From positions 1-56,063 of the forward strand of contig DVNH01000049.1 of NCBI GenBank assembly GCA_018714565.1: DNA of 56,063 bases, in the 5' to 3' direction. Each line of letters begins with the position of its first letter. Positions within the stretch are counted from its first letter, which is position 1. A program made the translations under genes and the position numbers. The stretch is from Candidatus Merdicola faecigallinarum. Its GTDB lineage: Bacteria; Bacillota; Clostridia; TANB77; CAG-508. This document shows, in pieces, positions 10,698-21,934 of the stretch. The notes under the pieces are model-generated. The model was not told the origin of the DNA and did no database searches. It saw only the letters and a program-made list of their open reading frames with translations.

Positions 10698-11522
10698 ATG
10701 AAAAGAATTCGGCAACTGAAGAATCTTTGTGGTATTGATGTTGGGTGTACCAACATTAAAATGGTAGCTGTAATAGGGGAATCTTCTTTTGAAAAATCAA
10801 TTCCATCTGGGGATAATTTTTCAAAAGGAGAATTGATCAAAGCAATTAGTGAGTTTTATATGTCTTTTGATTACAATTTTGAAGGGTTAGGAATTGCTTT
10901 CTCTGGATGTACTTCTGACGGAATGCAAGTTTGCAACACCTCATTACAATGCCTTGATAATTTGTCCGTTTATGATTTTGCACATTTGAACTGTAAAAAC
11001 ATTCAGCTTATTAACGACTCCAATGCTACAGCTCTTGCAGGACTTTTAGAATATCCAAATGCAAAAGTATTGCTTGGTATTACGAATGGAACAGGTATCG
11101 GCTGTGGGATTGTGATCAATGGCCAGCTGTTCACAGGTGCAAATGGATTTGCTGGACAGATTTATGGAAACCCTACTGTAGATCCCAACGGAAAAATTAT
11201 CAAAAACGGAAAGATTTGTTCTGGTTCAAAGGTTTTGAAAAAACTTAGTCAAAATTCTAATCAGGATCAAAAACAGGAAATTATTCATCAAGCAGCAACT
11301 TATCTTGGGATTGAAATTGTATCTCTTATTCATTCTTTTAATCCTGATATAGTTTATCTAGCTGGTGGTGGCTTTAATTATCCTAATTATCTTGATACGT
11401 TAATTCGCTTTATCTATCAGCATACGTACTCGGATTTTCTCACCAACCTGCAAATTGTCCAGACAGATTTTTCCTCCTATTCTGGTTGTTTTGGCGCAAT
11501 GAAACATTTGCTTATGAAATAA
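10698..11522 (+). CDS. ROK family protein / putative sugar kinase
   Basis: CGIDVGCTNIKM, NDSNATALAG, GITNGTGIGCGIVINGQLFTGANGFAGQI; RBS aaggagg. Confidence 0.85.
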   Translation: MKRIRQLKNLCGIDVGCTNIKMVAVIGESSFEKSIPSGDNFSKGELIKAISEFYMSFDYNFEGLGIAFSGCTSDGMQVCNTSLQCLDNLSVYDFAHLNCKNIQLINDSNATALAGLLEYPNAKVLLGITNGTGIGCGIVINGQLFTGANGFAGQIYGNPTVDPNGKIIKNGKICSGSKVLKKLSQNSNQDQKQEIIHQAATYLGIEIVSLIHSFNPDIVYLAGGGFNYPNYLDTLIRFIYQHTYSDFLTNLQIVQTDFSSYSGCFGAMKHLLMK

Positions 11523-11618
11523 GCACGTAATCATTTACCGGAATATTTCAGATAAGGAAACCGCTCACAGAAAAAGGAAGATCGATGCCTAAAAACATCA
11601 ATCTTCCTTTTCTATTTA

Positions 11619-12425
11619 TTATAGTTTTTTTAATACTTCTGCTACACCATTTTCATCATTCGTTGCAGTTAAATATTTTGCTTGTTTTTTTATAGATTCT
11701 AATGCATTTCCCATTGCAACTGAGTTTGGAGTTGTTTCAAACATAGAAACATCATTTTCTCCGTCTCCTATTGTTACAATTTCCTCTTTTTCTAAATTTA
11801 AATATTTGCATACTGCAAGTACTGCTCTACCTTTTGAAACATTTGCTGAAGCAATATCACAGTAATAACTTTTGCTTGGCTTTAATTCTGGATTTTTTAA
11901 TTTTTTTGATTCATTGACTATTTTTATGTCATAGAAATTTTCTTCTAAAAACATTTTAAATTTTTTCATTTTTTCAATATCAGAATCTGCTACTACACAT
12001 TGAACAATATCTTCTTCTTCTATTATTTTTTCTAATTCTTCTATTGTTTTTACTTTATCTTTTTCATCCGGAAAAGAAGCCTCATTTAAAACTAATTTAT
12101 CTTTATAGTTTAGTTTCAATTTATATCTATTCCTTTTTGAATATTCCAATAATTCTTTTACTACCTCTTTTTTTAAGGATTCATTATATATTTCTTTTGC
12201 TTTTATAGCATCATAACAAGAAGCACCATTAGATGAAATAATATATGGGCTTGTACCTATTTGCTCTTGAAAATCCATTGCTTCCTTTCTAGATCTTCCA
12301 GAAGCCAAAATTATTTTGATTCCTTTTTCTACACATCTCTTTATTTCATCTCGTGTCTCTTTTGTTATTTCTCTTTGTGAATTTGTTAATGTTTCGTCTA
12401 TGTCTATAAATACTGCTTTTATCAT
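11619..12425 (-). CDS. Cof-type HAD-IIB family hydrolase
   Basis: DIDETLT motif I, GDGENDVSMFETTPNSVAMGNA motif IV. Confidence 0.92.
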   Translation of the reverse strand: MIKAVFIDIDETLTNSQREITKETRDEIKRCVEKGIKIILASGRSRKEAMDFQEQIGTSPYIISSNGASCYDAIKAKEIYNESLKKEVVKELLEYSKRNRYKLKLNYKDKLVLNEASFPDEKDKVKTIEELEKIIEEEDIVQCVVADSDIEKMKKFKMFLEENFYDIKIVNESKKLKNPELKPSKSYYCDIASANVSKGRAVLAVCKYLNLEKEEIVTIGDGENDVSMFETTPNSVAMGNALESIKKQAKYLTATNDENGVAEVLKKL

Positions 12426-12435
12426 CTATTTCTCC

Positions 12436-14814
12436 TTATCTTAAATATTCTTTTACAAAAGCATTATCCAAAAAGTCTTCGTTGTTTTTTGCTATTCTTA
12501 TTAATTCTTCCACCATTTCTTTCGTTATTTTACTACTCTTCTTTTCATAAAATTTCTTTAATGGTTTTTGCAAATCCATCATCACTTTCGTTGCTTTATT
12601 TACATTTTGTTCTCTTAATAATTGATTCATTTTTTCCATTTCATTTTCATAAATTAACTTTCCTATTTTTGTTTCTTTTATCTGTTCCAAGGTATTTTCA
12701 TCTGTTATTTCTTCTAACATTAAACGTCTTCTTGGAATGTTTCTACCTAACAATTCTTCAAATTCTTCATCCTTAATTTCATGAACATTACCAGTATAAT
12801 ATTTTTTAGAATATTTTTTTTCTATGTTTTTATCTTTTGATTCAATAAAAATTTCTTTTTCTAATACAATATCTCTACTAGATTTTCCAACTAATATTTT
12901 ATATTTTCCTTGTTCTATGCTCCATTTATTTGTTTCAGGATTAAAATATTCAAAAGCCTTTTTGTTTAATATGATTTCTACTTGTTTCTCTTCCCCTACT
13001 TCTAATTCTACTTTTTCAAATTCCTTTAATTCTTTTTTAGGTTTAAATATAGTTGGATCTTCTTGCGATAGATATATTTGTGCAATTTCTTTTCCTTTTC
13101 TTTTTCCAATATTTCTTATTGCAAACGAAACTTTTACTTTACTTTCTTGCTCATTAACTTTTAAATTAGAATATTCAAATTCAGTATAACTTAATCCATA
13201 ACCAAATGGAAATAGTACTTTTACGTTATTCATATCATAATAACGATAGCCTACATAGATCGATTCTTGATATTCCACGGTTAGCTCTGTTCCTGGATAG
13301 TTTTTATAACATGGAGTATCTTCTAATTTTTCTGGATATGTTTCTGCTAGTTTTCCACTTGGATTTACTTTACCTAACATACAATTTACCATTGCTTTAG
13401 CTCCTGCTTCTCCTCCAAGATAACCAGTTATAATTGCTTTTACTTTATCTTTCCATGGCATAACAATTGGCGCCCCATTAGATAGTACAATAATAATGTT
13501 TTTATTTACTTTATAGATTTCTTCTATTAATTTATTTTGGTTTTCTGGAATATTTAAGTTGTCTCTATCTACTCCTTCAGATTCAAAATTTTCTGTTAAT
13601 CCAGCAAATATAACTACAATTTTATTTTTCTTCGCCACCTCTATAGCTTCTTTTCTAAGGTTCTCATCATTTTCTGACTCTATTCTTTCGTATCCTTTTG
13701 CATAATCGAACATGATGTGATTTTCTTTAAAACTATCATATGCATTTTCTATTTTATAAGGATTAATTGTTGAACTTCCAGCTCCTTGATATCTCGGATA
13801 TTTTGCCATATCTCCCATTAATGCTATTTTTTCATCTTGAATTGGTAATATATTATCTTCATTTTTTAATAATACAATCGATTCTTCTGCCATTTTTTGT
13901 GCAATTTTATGATGTTCTTCCTGATCATATTTTGCAGATTCTTTGGTATGTTCTCCTCGGTTAGCTATAGAGATAATTCTATCTACAATATGATCTAATT
14001 TACTTTCAGATACTCTTCCTGTTTTAACAGCTTCTATAATTTCTTCTTTACCACTTCCTCTTCCTCCAGGCATTTCTAACTCATGATCGTTTTCAATTCC
14101 TTTTACTCTATTGTTTTCTCCCCCCCAATCGGAAATTACGATTCCTTGGTAGTTCCATTCTTTTCTTAAAATATCTTCTAATAGATGTGTATTTTCACTA
14201 CAGTATTGCCCATTTACTTTATTATATGCACTCATGATGGACCAAGGCTTTGCTTCTTCTAAAATTGTTTCAAAAGCCTTTAGATAAATTTCTCTTAAGG
14301 TTCTTTCATCTATGATTGCATCAATTGTTCTTCTTCGATTCTCTTGATTGTTTACTGCAAAATGTTTTACACAAGCACCCACATTTTGATCTTGTAGCCC
14401 TTTTACATATTCAGTTCCTAAAATTCCTGTTAAATAAGGATCCTCTGAAAAATATTCAAAATTTCGACCACATAAAGGACTTCTTTTTATGTTAACGGCT
14501 GGGCCCAATACAATATTTACTTCTTCTTGTCTTGCCTCTTCTCCCAGTGCTTTACCTAGTTGATATGCCATTTCTTTATTCCAGCTATTTCCTAAAGTTG
14601 AACTTGCAGGAAAACAAGTAGATACTTCACTTTCATTAATTCCTAAATTGTCTGCTTTTGTTCTTTGAACTCTCAAACCATGCGGACCATCTGACATTCT
14701 TATTTTTGGAATTCCGTATTTTTCAAATGATTTGCTAGACCAATAATCTGCTCCTACACATAACTCTGCTTTTTCTTCTAATGACATTTTCTTGATTATT
14801 TCCGAATATTTCAT
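12436..14814 (-). CDS. Glycoside hydrolase family 3 (beta-glucosidase-like)
   Basis: 792 aa; SDWGG nucleophile region, KHFAVNNQENRRR, C-terminal fibronectin III-like region. Confidence 0.92.
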   Translation of the reverse strand: MKYSEIIKKMSLEEKAELCVGADYWSSKSFEKYGIPKIRMSDGPHGLRVQRTKADNLGINESEVSTCFPASSTLGNSWNKEMAYQLGKALGEEARQEEVNIVLGPAVNIKRSPLCGRNFEYFSEDPYLTGILGTEYVKGLQDQNVGACVKHFAVNNQENRRRTIDAIIDERTLREIYLKAFETILEEAKPWSIMSAYNKVNGQYCSENTHLLEDILRKEWNYQGIVISDWGGENNRVKGIENDHELEMPGGRGSGKEEIIEAVKTGRVSESKLDHIVDRIISIANRGEHTKESAKYDQEEHHKIAQKMAEESIVLLKNEDNILPIQDEKIALMGDMAKYPRYQGAGSSTINPYKIENAYDSFKENHIMFDYAKGYERIESENDENLRKEAIEVAKKNKIVVIFAGLTENFESEGVDRDNLNIPENQNKLIEEIYKVNKNIIIVLSNGAPIVMPWKDKVKAIITGYLGGEAGAKAMVNCMLGKVNPSGKLAETYPEKLEDTPCYKNYPGTELTVEYQESIYVGYRYYDMNNVKVLFPFGYGLSYTEFEYSNLKVNEQESKVKVSFAIRNIGKRKGKEIAQIYLSQEDPTIFKPKKELKEFEKVELEVGEEKQVEIILNKKAFEYFNPETNKWSIEQGKYKILVGKSSRDIVLEKEIFIESKDKNIEKKYSKKYYTGNVHEIKDEEFEELLGRNIPRRRLMLEEITDENTLEQIKETKIGKLIYENEMEKMNQLLREQNVNKATKVMMDLQKPLKKFYEKKSSKITKEMVEELIRIAKNNEDFLDNAFVKEYLR

Positions 14815-14977
14815 ACTCTATATCTCCATTTAATAATATTTCTTCATTATTTATATCACAATGTAACTGATTTTTCAATGATTCACTTGAATTGTTCCAC
14901 TTTTGGATATATAATCCTATTTGTAAGCAATTTGAACACAATTTAAACTCTGAATTAGAGTTTACACGTTTTAGGAG

Positions 14978-15850
14978 GTGCTTTTTATGATGTTTTCAGT
15001 AATTGTTCCTTGCTTTAATTCTAAGGATTATGTGCGGAACTGTATAGATAGTATTTTAGCACAGGATTATCCTAGCTTTGAAATCATTCTTATCGATGAC
15101 GGATCTACGGACGGCACATCTGAAATTCTAGATGATTATGCCAATAAATATCTTCGCGTCCGCGTATATCATTTTGAAAATGCCGGTGTTTCGTATTCTC
15201 GTCGGAGAGGCATTACTCTTGCTACTGGAAATTATCTGATTTTCGTGGATTCGTATGATACTATCAATCCAAACTTACTCCGTGAACTCAGTTTAGCTGT
15301 TGCACAACATAATCTGCCTGATATTATCCGATATCAGGCAAACCTTGTTGGAGATGCCAAGCATAAAGATCACCAAAGATACAATTTTGGCAGCAACTTG
15401 AATATTTCTCAGACAGGTTTAGATGTTTTAAGACAGTGGTCTATTCCCGGAAAGAAGTATGCCGTTTATTGGTTATTTGCTTTTAAGAGAAGTGTCTTTG
15501 CTAATGTTTTATTTACTGTAGACTTAAGATGTTATGAAGATGTTGCTCTTATCCCAGTTTTGATTGCTGCATCTAAAAACGTTTTAACAATTCGTTATGT
15601 TGGTTATAACTATACTTGTAACAACCTGAACAGTTTAACCAACAAACGCAGTCTGGATGCAGAAAGACAAAGAGCTTTTGATTTCATTTATGCATATAAA
15701 TATGCGATTGAAAATTTCTCAAAGCTTGATAATGTTTCTGCCTTAGATATTGCATTCTTCTACGAGGATTATACAAACCGTCTTCGTGGAAAATATGATT
15801 CTTTGCCGGAAGAACTTAAAGATGAACTTGCTGACGCCTTTCAGTTATGA
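14978..15850 (+). CDS. Family 2 glycosyltransferase
   Basis: FSVIVPCFNSKDYVRNCIDSILAQDYPSFEIILIDDGSTDGT; RBS aggaggtg; followed by strong hairpin. Confidence 0.93.
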   Translation: MLFMMFSVIVPCFNSKDYVRNCIDSILAQDYPSFEIILIDDGSTDGTSEILDDYANKYLRVRVYHFENAGVSYSRRRGITLATGNYLIFVDSYDTINPNLLRELSLAVAQHNLPDIIRYQANLVGDAKHKDHQRYNFGSNLNISQTGLDVLRQWSIPGKKYAVYWLFAFKRSVFANVLFTVDLRCYEDVALIPVLIAASKNVLTIRYVGYNYTCNNLNSLTNKRSLDAERQRAFDFIYAYKYAIENFSKLDNVSALDIAFFYEDYTNRLRGKYDSLPEELKDELADAFQL

Positions 15851-15857
15851 CGTGACG

Positions 15858-15895
15858 AAGCCCCTCTTCTTTTTTGTATAAGAAGAGGGGCTTCA
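15858..15895 (+). terminator. Strong hairpin terminator after GT2 gene
   Basis: AAGCCCCTCTTCTT..AAGAAGAGGGGCTT. Confidence 0.8.
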
Positions 15896-15899
15896 TTCA

Positions 15900-16269
15900 T
15901 TATTTTAACAAATTTTCTAATACTATAGATTTTGATATATCTAATTCTTTTTGCATATAGTCATAATATTTTTTTAATTCATCATTTTCTTCCGCTATTT
16001 TCCCTGTTTTTATATTAAACCAGCACTCATCGTAATAAAAATCTTTTGTAATAATTCTTTCATTGTTTAAACATACAAAATCTTTCGTCGCTAATATATT
16101 TGTTCCTAGAGAAAACTTTTCATCTAAATTACATAAATATGCAAGTGTTGGTTTTATATCTAATTTTATAAAATAATACTGTTTTTAATATTATTAAAAG
16201 TATCAGTAAAACAATAAAAAAATTAGAATTTACAATTTTATTTAATATTTCTTTTAATTTCTCTCTCAC
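15900..16269 (-). pseudogene. LTA synthase/sulfatase-family remnant with internal deletion and frame change
   Basis: N-terminal VREKLKEILNKIVNSNFFIVLLILLIILKTVLFYK joins, in another frame, to C-terminal KLDIKPTLAYLCNLDEKFSLGTNILATKDFVCLNNERIITKDFYYDECWFN...; whole catalytic domain missing. Confidence 0.7.
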
Positions 16270-16660
16270 TATTTCTTCCTTTTTCGACAATTATTTTATT
16301 TACTATATCATAATTTAAAATAGTTTTCTATATTTGTCTAGTGAAAGTTCTATTTTCTATTCCCAATGAACTACTATTTAAACATATTCCATAATTTTCT
16401 GCATCACCAAATTTTTGATTTGAATGAAAATTATAATATATTATCTATGTATGCACCAATTTTTCCTTTTTTTTACATTAATTTTCCTCAAAAACTATTA
16501 CCTTCTTAATTTTATATTTATATCATTCGTAAATTTTAATATAAAAAGAAGTGTCCCCCATTTTATTTAGGTCACACTTCTTTAATTTTAAACTTTTATA
16601 TATTTTTTATTTAAATTTATATGGCAACCTAATTTTGTTACCAAATTTTAAATTTAGGTT

Positions 16661-19429
16661 TTACGCATTTTTACCACAGCAGTTCTTATACTTCTTCCCA
16701 CTTCCACAAGGGCAAGGATCATTTCTACCTATTTTTGGTCCCTCATTTACGATTGTTTTTTTGATTCCACCTTCATTTTGTGAAAGTTTTCCATCTACTA
16801 AGTTAATTGCTGGTGCTTTCAAACCTTGTCCAGTTATCTTTGCAGTTTCTGTTCTTACTACATTTCCTACTTTTTCTACATTAGATAAGATCTTAACAAC
16901 ATCTAACTTAATATTTGCATTCATTTCATCGAACATATCAGTTCCTTCAATACGATATTGAACAACAGGATCTTTTTGTCCATATGCACGAAGACCAATA
17001 CCATTTTTTAATTCATCCATATTATCGATATGTTCCATCCATTTTTCATCAACAATCTTTAATAATACAACTCTTTCAAGTTCTCTTATTTCTTTTTCAC
17101 CAAATTCAGTTTCTTTTTCTTCATATCTCTTTAATGCTTTATCCGTTAATTCTTTAATAATTTCTTGTGGCTTTAATTCTTCTGCTTTTAAAGAATCTAA
17201 CTCAGAAATACCAAAAATATTTTGAATGTCTTGAGATAATGCTTCTATATTAATTGCTTCTCCTTCTGCTACATTGCAATACATAAGTACTACTTCTTCA
17301 ATCACAGAACGGAACATATTTAAGATATTATCTTTTAAATTCTTTCCATCTAATACTTGTCTTCTTTGACTATAGATTAATTCTCTTTGGGCATTCATAA
17401 CATCGTCGTATTTTAATACATTTTTACGAATGCTAAAGTTTCTACCTTCTACTTTCTTTTGTGCAGATTCTACTGCATTTGTAATAATTTTAGATTCAAT
17501 TGGTAAATCTTCAGATGCTCCTAATTTTTCATATACTTTTGTAATTGCATTACCACCAAATATTTTCATCAAGTCATCATCTAAACCAATATAAAATCTA
17601 GATTCACCTGGATCTCCTTGACGTCCACTACGTCCTCTTAATTGGTTATCAATTCTTCTAGACTCATGACGTTCTGTTCCTATAATTTTTAACCCACCAG
17701 CTTGGATTACTTTTTCTTTCTCATCTTTAATTGTTTCATCATATTTTGCTTTTAATGTTGCAAATGTTTTTCTAGCATTTAGAATTTCTTCATCATCTGT
17801 TTCATTAAACGTTGTAGATTGCTCAATTAATTCTGGAGAAATTTTCTTTGCTTTCATTTCTTGTTTTGCTAAATATTCACTATTTCCTCCAAGCATAATA
17901 TCTGTTCCACGTCCTGCCATGTTAGTAGCAATTGTTACGCTTCCAAATTTACCTGCTTGCGCAATAATTTCTGCTTCTTTCTCATGTGCTTTTGCATTTA
18001 ATACTTGGTGACGAATTCCTTCTTTTGTTAAAATCTTACTTAATTTTTCAGATTTTTCAATAGAAACTGTACCAATCAATACTGGTTGTCCTTTATCATA
18101 ACTTTCCTTTACATCTTTTACTACCGCTCTAAATTTTGCATTTTCATTTTTATAAATAATGTCAGAATTATCTTTTCTAATCATTGGCATATTCGTAGGG
18201 ATTGACACAACATCTAATTTATAAATTTCTTGGAACTCTGCTTCTTCTGTCATAGCAGTACCTGTCATACCTGCTAATTTTTCATACATTCTGAAATAGT
18301 TTTGGAATGTAATTGTTGCTAACGTTTTTGATTCATCTGCAATCTTAACATGTTCTTTTGCTTCAATCGCTTGGTGAAGACCATTATTATATCTTCTACC
18401 GTACATAATTCTTCCTGTAAATTCATCAACAATCAAAACTTCTCCATCTTTTACGATATAATCAATATCTTTTTTCATAACACCATGTGCTCTTAAAGCT
18501 TGGTTTACATTATGAACAATTTCAGAATTTTCTAAATCATTAAAGTTTTCTAATTTAAAATATTCTTCTGCTTTTTGAATTCCTTTTTGTGTTAAAGATG
18601 CTGATTTTGCTTTTAAGTCTACAATGTAATCATATTTTTCATTATCTTCTGCTTGATCATAATCTTTTACATCCTCTTCTATAATTACTTTTGCTTCTAA
18701 TGTTCGAACAAAACTATCTGCTTTTTTATATAATTCAGAAGATTTATTAGCACGGCCAGAAATAATAAGTGGTGTACGTGCTTCATCTATTAAAATACTA
18801 TCAATCTCGTCAACAATAGCAAAATTTAATTCTCTTTGTACTAGTTGATCTTTATAAATTACCATATTATCTCTTAGATAATCAAATCCGAATTCATTAT
18901 TAGTACCATAAGTAACATCACATGCATAAGCATGTTTCTTTTCAGAAGGTTGCATTCCATTAATAACTAAACCTACAGATAATCCTAAGAATTTATATAG
19001 TTTTCCCATCCATTCACTATCCCTAGTAGCTAGGTAGTCATTAACAGTAATTACATGTACACCTTTTCCTGTTAATGCATTTAAATATACAGGTAATGTC
19101 GCAACAAGAGTTTTTCCTTCTCCTGTTTTCATTTCGGCAATTCTTCCTTGATGAAGAATAATACCTCCTATTAATTGAACATCAAAATGTCTTAACCCCA
19201 ATACTCTTTTTGACGCTTCTCTAACAACGGCAAAAGCTTCTGGTAATATATCATCTAATGTTTTCCCGTTTTTTAATTCTTCCTTAAAATAATTTGTTTT
19301 CTCTCTTAATTCTTTATCCGTTAATTTAGCCATTGTCTCTTCCATAGCATTGATTTGCTTTACAATTGGCATTACTCTTTTTACTTCTTTTTCGCTATAA
19401 GACTTAAATATTTTGTTCAAAACTCCCAT
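16661..19429 (-). CDS. secA: Preprotein translocase subunit SecA
   Basis: 922 aa; [34 protein letters not shown]-terminal [21 protein letters not shown]. Confidence 0.98.
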   Translation of the reverse strand: MGVLNKIFKSYSEKEVKRVMPIVKQINAMEETMAKLTDKELREKTNYFKEELKNGKTLDDILPEAFAVVREASKRVLGLRHFDVQLIGGIILHQGRIAEMKTGEGKTLVATLPVYLNALTGKGVHVITVNDYLATRDSEWMGKLYKFLGLSVGLVINGMQPSEKKHAYACDVTYGTNNEFGFDYLRDNMVIYKDQLVQRELNFAIVDEIDSILIDEARTPLIISGRANKSSELYKKADSFVRTLEAKVIIEEDVKDYDQAEDNEKYDYIVDLKAKSASLTQKGIQKAEEYFKLENFNDLENSEIVHNVNQALRAHGVMKKDIDYIVKDGEVLIVDEFTGRIMYGRRYNNGLHQAIEAKEHVKIADESKTLATITFQNYFRMYEKLAGMTGTAMTEEAEFQEIYKLDVVSIPTNMPMIRKDNSDIIYKNENAKFRAVVKDVKESYDKGQPVLIGTVSIEKSEKLSKILTKEGIRHQVLNAKAHEKEAEIIAQAGKFGSVTIATNMAGRGTDIMLGGNSEYLAKQEMKAKKISPELIEQSTTFNETDDEEILNARKTFATLKAKYDETIKDEKEKVIQAGGLKIIGTERHESRRIDNQLRGRSGRQGDPGESRFYIGLDDDLMKIFGGNAITKVYEKLGASEDLPIESKIITNAVESAQKKVEGRNFSIRKNVLKYDDVMNAQRELIYSQRRQVLDGKNLKDNILNMFRSVIEEVVLMYCNVAEGEAINIEALSQDIQNIFGISELDSLKAEELKPQEIIKELTDKALKRYEEKETEFGEKEIRELERVVLLKIVDEKWMEHIDNMDELKNGIGLRAYGQKDPVVQYRIEGTDMFDEMNANIKLDVVKILSNVEKVGNVVRTETAKITGQGLKAPAINLVDGKLSQNEGGIKKTIVNEGPKIGRNDPCPCGSGKKYKNCCGKNA

Positions 19430-19575
19430 TTGTCTTTTGCCTCCTATTATTTATAATATACGTACGTATAATATCACTAATTATTGTTTTCTGCAACAAA
19501 TTTTTGAAAAAAAACATATATCTCCCATTATTTTCATACTATGTAATAAATGGATTTAGAAAGAGGGTTTTTCTT

Positions 19576-20121
19576 ATGTTTATATATAATATTAAAGTAA
19601 GTGGAAGTAAATTATTTAAGATCTTTGCAATAACCGTTTCTCTTATTATCATTTCTGTATTTATCTTTTCTATTTATCATATTTTTTCTTTGGCAAAAAA
19701 TGATCCCTCAGGTTACTCTATTTCTTCCAAAGAAGCCATTCCAATTGATGCTAAAAATTATACCAATATCTTAAAATCTGTTCATGATGATTTAAATACT
19801 TACCTTGGTAAAACAATTACCTTTTCAGGATATATTTATCGAACTTATGATTTTTCTGAAAGTCAGTTTGTTCTAGCAAGAGATATGATGATAAGTTCCG
19901 ATAACCAATCATTAATTGTTGGTTTTTTATGTAATTATCCCGAAATTAAAAAATATAAAGATTATACTTGGATTGAAATTACTGGAGAAATCACAAAAGG
20001 AAATTACCATGGAGAGATCCCTATTATTGAAGTTACTAATTTAAAAGAAATTCAAAAACCAAGTGAAGAATATGTTTATCCTCCAGATGATACTTATGTT
20101 GCTACCTCAACTTGGTTATAA
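19576..20121 (+). CDS. Membrane-anchored DUF1980/YcgQ-like C-terminal domain protein
   Basis: TM then GKTITFSGYIYRTYDFSESQFVLARDMMISSDNQSLIVGFLC, resembling the YcgQ C-terminal beta domain. Confidence 0.6.
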   Translation: MFIYNIKVSGSKLFKIFAITVSLIIISVFIFSIYHIFSLAKNDPSGYSISSKEAIPIDAKNYTNILKSVHDDLNTYLGKTITFSGYIYRTYDFSESQFVLARDMMISSDNQSLIVGFLCNYPEIKKYKDYTWIEITGEITKGNYHGEIPIIEVTNLKEIQKPSEEYVYPPDDTYVATSTWL

Positions 20122-20150
20122 ATATTTTTTCTTCTTAAAATTTCATATTT

Positions 20151-20179
20151 AAAACCATATTAAAATTTAATATGGTTTT
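20151..20179. terminator. Bidirectional hairpin terminator
   Basis: AAAACCATATTAAA/TTTAATATGGTTTT. Confidence 0.75.
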
Positions 20180-20202
20180 CTTTTGTTTTATTTTTCACAT
20201 TT

Positions 20203-21297
20203 TCATCGATCAAAAATTGACTTTATAATTCCTTGATCAATTAATGTTGCAAAAATATTTTTCAAAATAATTAAAATAATTGGACCTAATAATATTCCAA
20301 TAATCCCCATAAATCGAAATCCAGTATACATAGCAAGTAATGTAAAAATAGGATGAATTCCTAATTGGTGGCTTACGATTCTTGGCTCAATAAATTGTCT
20401 TACAATAGACATAATCCCCCATAATATCATAATTGCTATTCCTAGTTTTATATCACCATCTAAAGCAACAAGAATTGCCCACGGAATCATAACACTACCA
20501 GATCCTAAAATTGGAAGCGCATCAACAAATCCAATTCCTAGTGCAATTAAAAGAGGATAATGTATATTTAATCCTATCATTTGGAAAATATATAATCCTA
20601 TAATCGATATAATAAATGAGACGAGAACTAAAGTTGCTTCTGCTTTTAAATAACAGCCTAACATTTTACTAATTTCTTTTAAATGTATCCATATTTTCTT
20701 TGCCCATATTGGGGGTAAATGATGTTCTACTTGATCCATGATATAAATCTTATCGGTACAAATAAAATAAAGTGATAATAATGTTATAACTACATAAATA
20801 GAAATTGTAGGGATTTGGGTAAAAAAATTAAGTAAATTCGTTAAACCATTTTTTATCCAATTAGAAAAATTTCCTATAAACTCTGTTGTAGACTCTTGAA
20901 TAAAATGATTTACTTGTTCTGAAAATTGAAATTTGGAGGAACTAAAATAATTCATAACTTCTTGAATCTGTATGTAGAGTTTATCAAAATAATTATTAAA
21001 GCCTTGTAGAAGACTAGAAGCTTCTGAAATAATAGTGGTAATTCCCCATACTAATCCACCACCAATTATTAATAAAACGATTAGAAAAATAAAAATACTA
21101 CTTGTCTTTCTTTTTAATTTTAATTTTCTCATTAAAAATTTGATCGCCGGTTCTATTAATAACGATAAAACAAATGCAATTAAAAACGGTAAATAGAAAA
21201 TAGATAATTTAAAAAATAAATAAATTCCTATTACAGATACTAAAAGTAAAAAAATACGTTTTATTACCTTAGACCAATAATTCATATCAATAATCAT
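20203..21297 (-). CDS. AI-2E family transporter / sporulation membrane protein YtvI-like
   Basis: Multi-TM; DALPILGSGSVMIPWAI and PRIVSHQLGIHPIFTLLAMYTGFRFMGIIGILLGP; ATG at 21297 with RBS gggag. Confidence 0.85.
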   Translation of the reverse strand: MIIDMNYWSKVIKRIFLLLVSVIGIYLFFKLSIFYLPFLIAFVLSLLIEPAIKFLMRKLKLKRKTSSIFIFLIVLLIIGGGLVWGITTIISEASSLLQGFNNYFDKLYIQIQEVMNYFSSSKFQFSEQVNHFIQESTTEFIGNFSNWIKNGLTNLLNFFTQIPTISIYVVITLLSLYFICTDKIYIMDQVEHHLPPIWAKKIWIHLKEISKMLGCYLKAEATLVLVSFIISIIGLYIFQMIGLNIHYPLLIALGIGFVDALPILGSGSVMIPWAILVALDGDIKLGIAIMILWGIMSIVRQFIEPRIVSHQLGIHPIFTLLAMYTGFRFMGIIGILLGPIILIILKNIFATLIDQGIIKSIFDR

Positions 21298-21478
21298 TCT
21301 ATTTCTCCCTTCTCTTTCCATATTATATGCATGTCCTATTCCTTTTATGTAACGCAAAAAAAGAATTAAGTTTTTTCTTCTTTCATTAATAAAAGCTAAA
21401 AAACTTAACTCTTTTCATTTTCTAAATTTTTAGACTTATCATTGTTAGCATTTATCTTTTTGTAAAAACTTTCTATTG

Positions 21479-21916
21479 TTATTGTGCATTATTTCTATCA
21501 GTTTTACATATACTTTCTAATGTGTTACATACACTTTGATTACTTACTTTATTATTTTTTGTTAAATCTCCTACAGTGATAATTCCAATTACTTTTTTGT
21601 TATCTATGACAGGGATTCTTCTAATCTGTAATTTAGCCATTTTATTTTCAGCATCTTCAATTTCATCGTTTGGAGTACAAGAGCAAATGTTCGTTGTCAT
21701 AACATCACTTACTGGTGTTTGTTTTGCGTCTTTGTCACAGGCAATACATCTTAATATTAAATCTCTATCTGTTACTAATCCTACAATTTCTTGATTTGTG
21801 TTACATACAGGAACACATCCAACATGTTTTTCTGACATAATTTTTGCACAATTTTCTATTGTTGTTTCAGGAGTGCAAGAACAAACATCTTGGCACATAC
21901 AATCTTTTACCTTCAT
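21479..21916 (-). CDS. CBS domain-containing protein
   Basis: Two CBS repeats (HVGCVPVCNTNQEIVGLVTDRDLILR; IRRIPVIDNKKVIGIITVGDL) with cysteine pairs CMCQDVCSC and ICSC. Confidence 0.92.
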   Translation of the reverse strand: MKVKDCMCQDVCSCTPETTIENCAKIMSEKHVGCVPVCNTNQEIVGLVTDRDLILRCIACDKDAKQTPVSDVMTTNICSCTPNDEIEDAENKMAKLQIRRIPVIDNKKVIGIITVGDLTKNNKVSNQSVCNTLESICKTDRNNAQ

Positions 21917-21934
21917 ATTTAAATACCACCTTTC

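Noticed and set aside
10592-10840. 82-aa minus-strand ORF overlapping the ROK gene start
   Set aside because: Antisense to a well-supported ROK gene with RBS.
12489-13964. Several 60-120 aa plus-strand ORFs inside the GH3 gene (and similar ones antisense to rho, secA, uvrA, uvrB, larC)
   Set aside because: Antisense shadow ORFs rich in Leu/Phe/Ile/Ser from AT-rich minus-strand genes; no RBS or homology.
14735-14941. 68-aa minus-strand ORF overlapping the GH3 start
   Set aside because: Out of frame with GH3 and overlaps its 5' end; no RBS; likely spurious.
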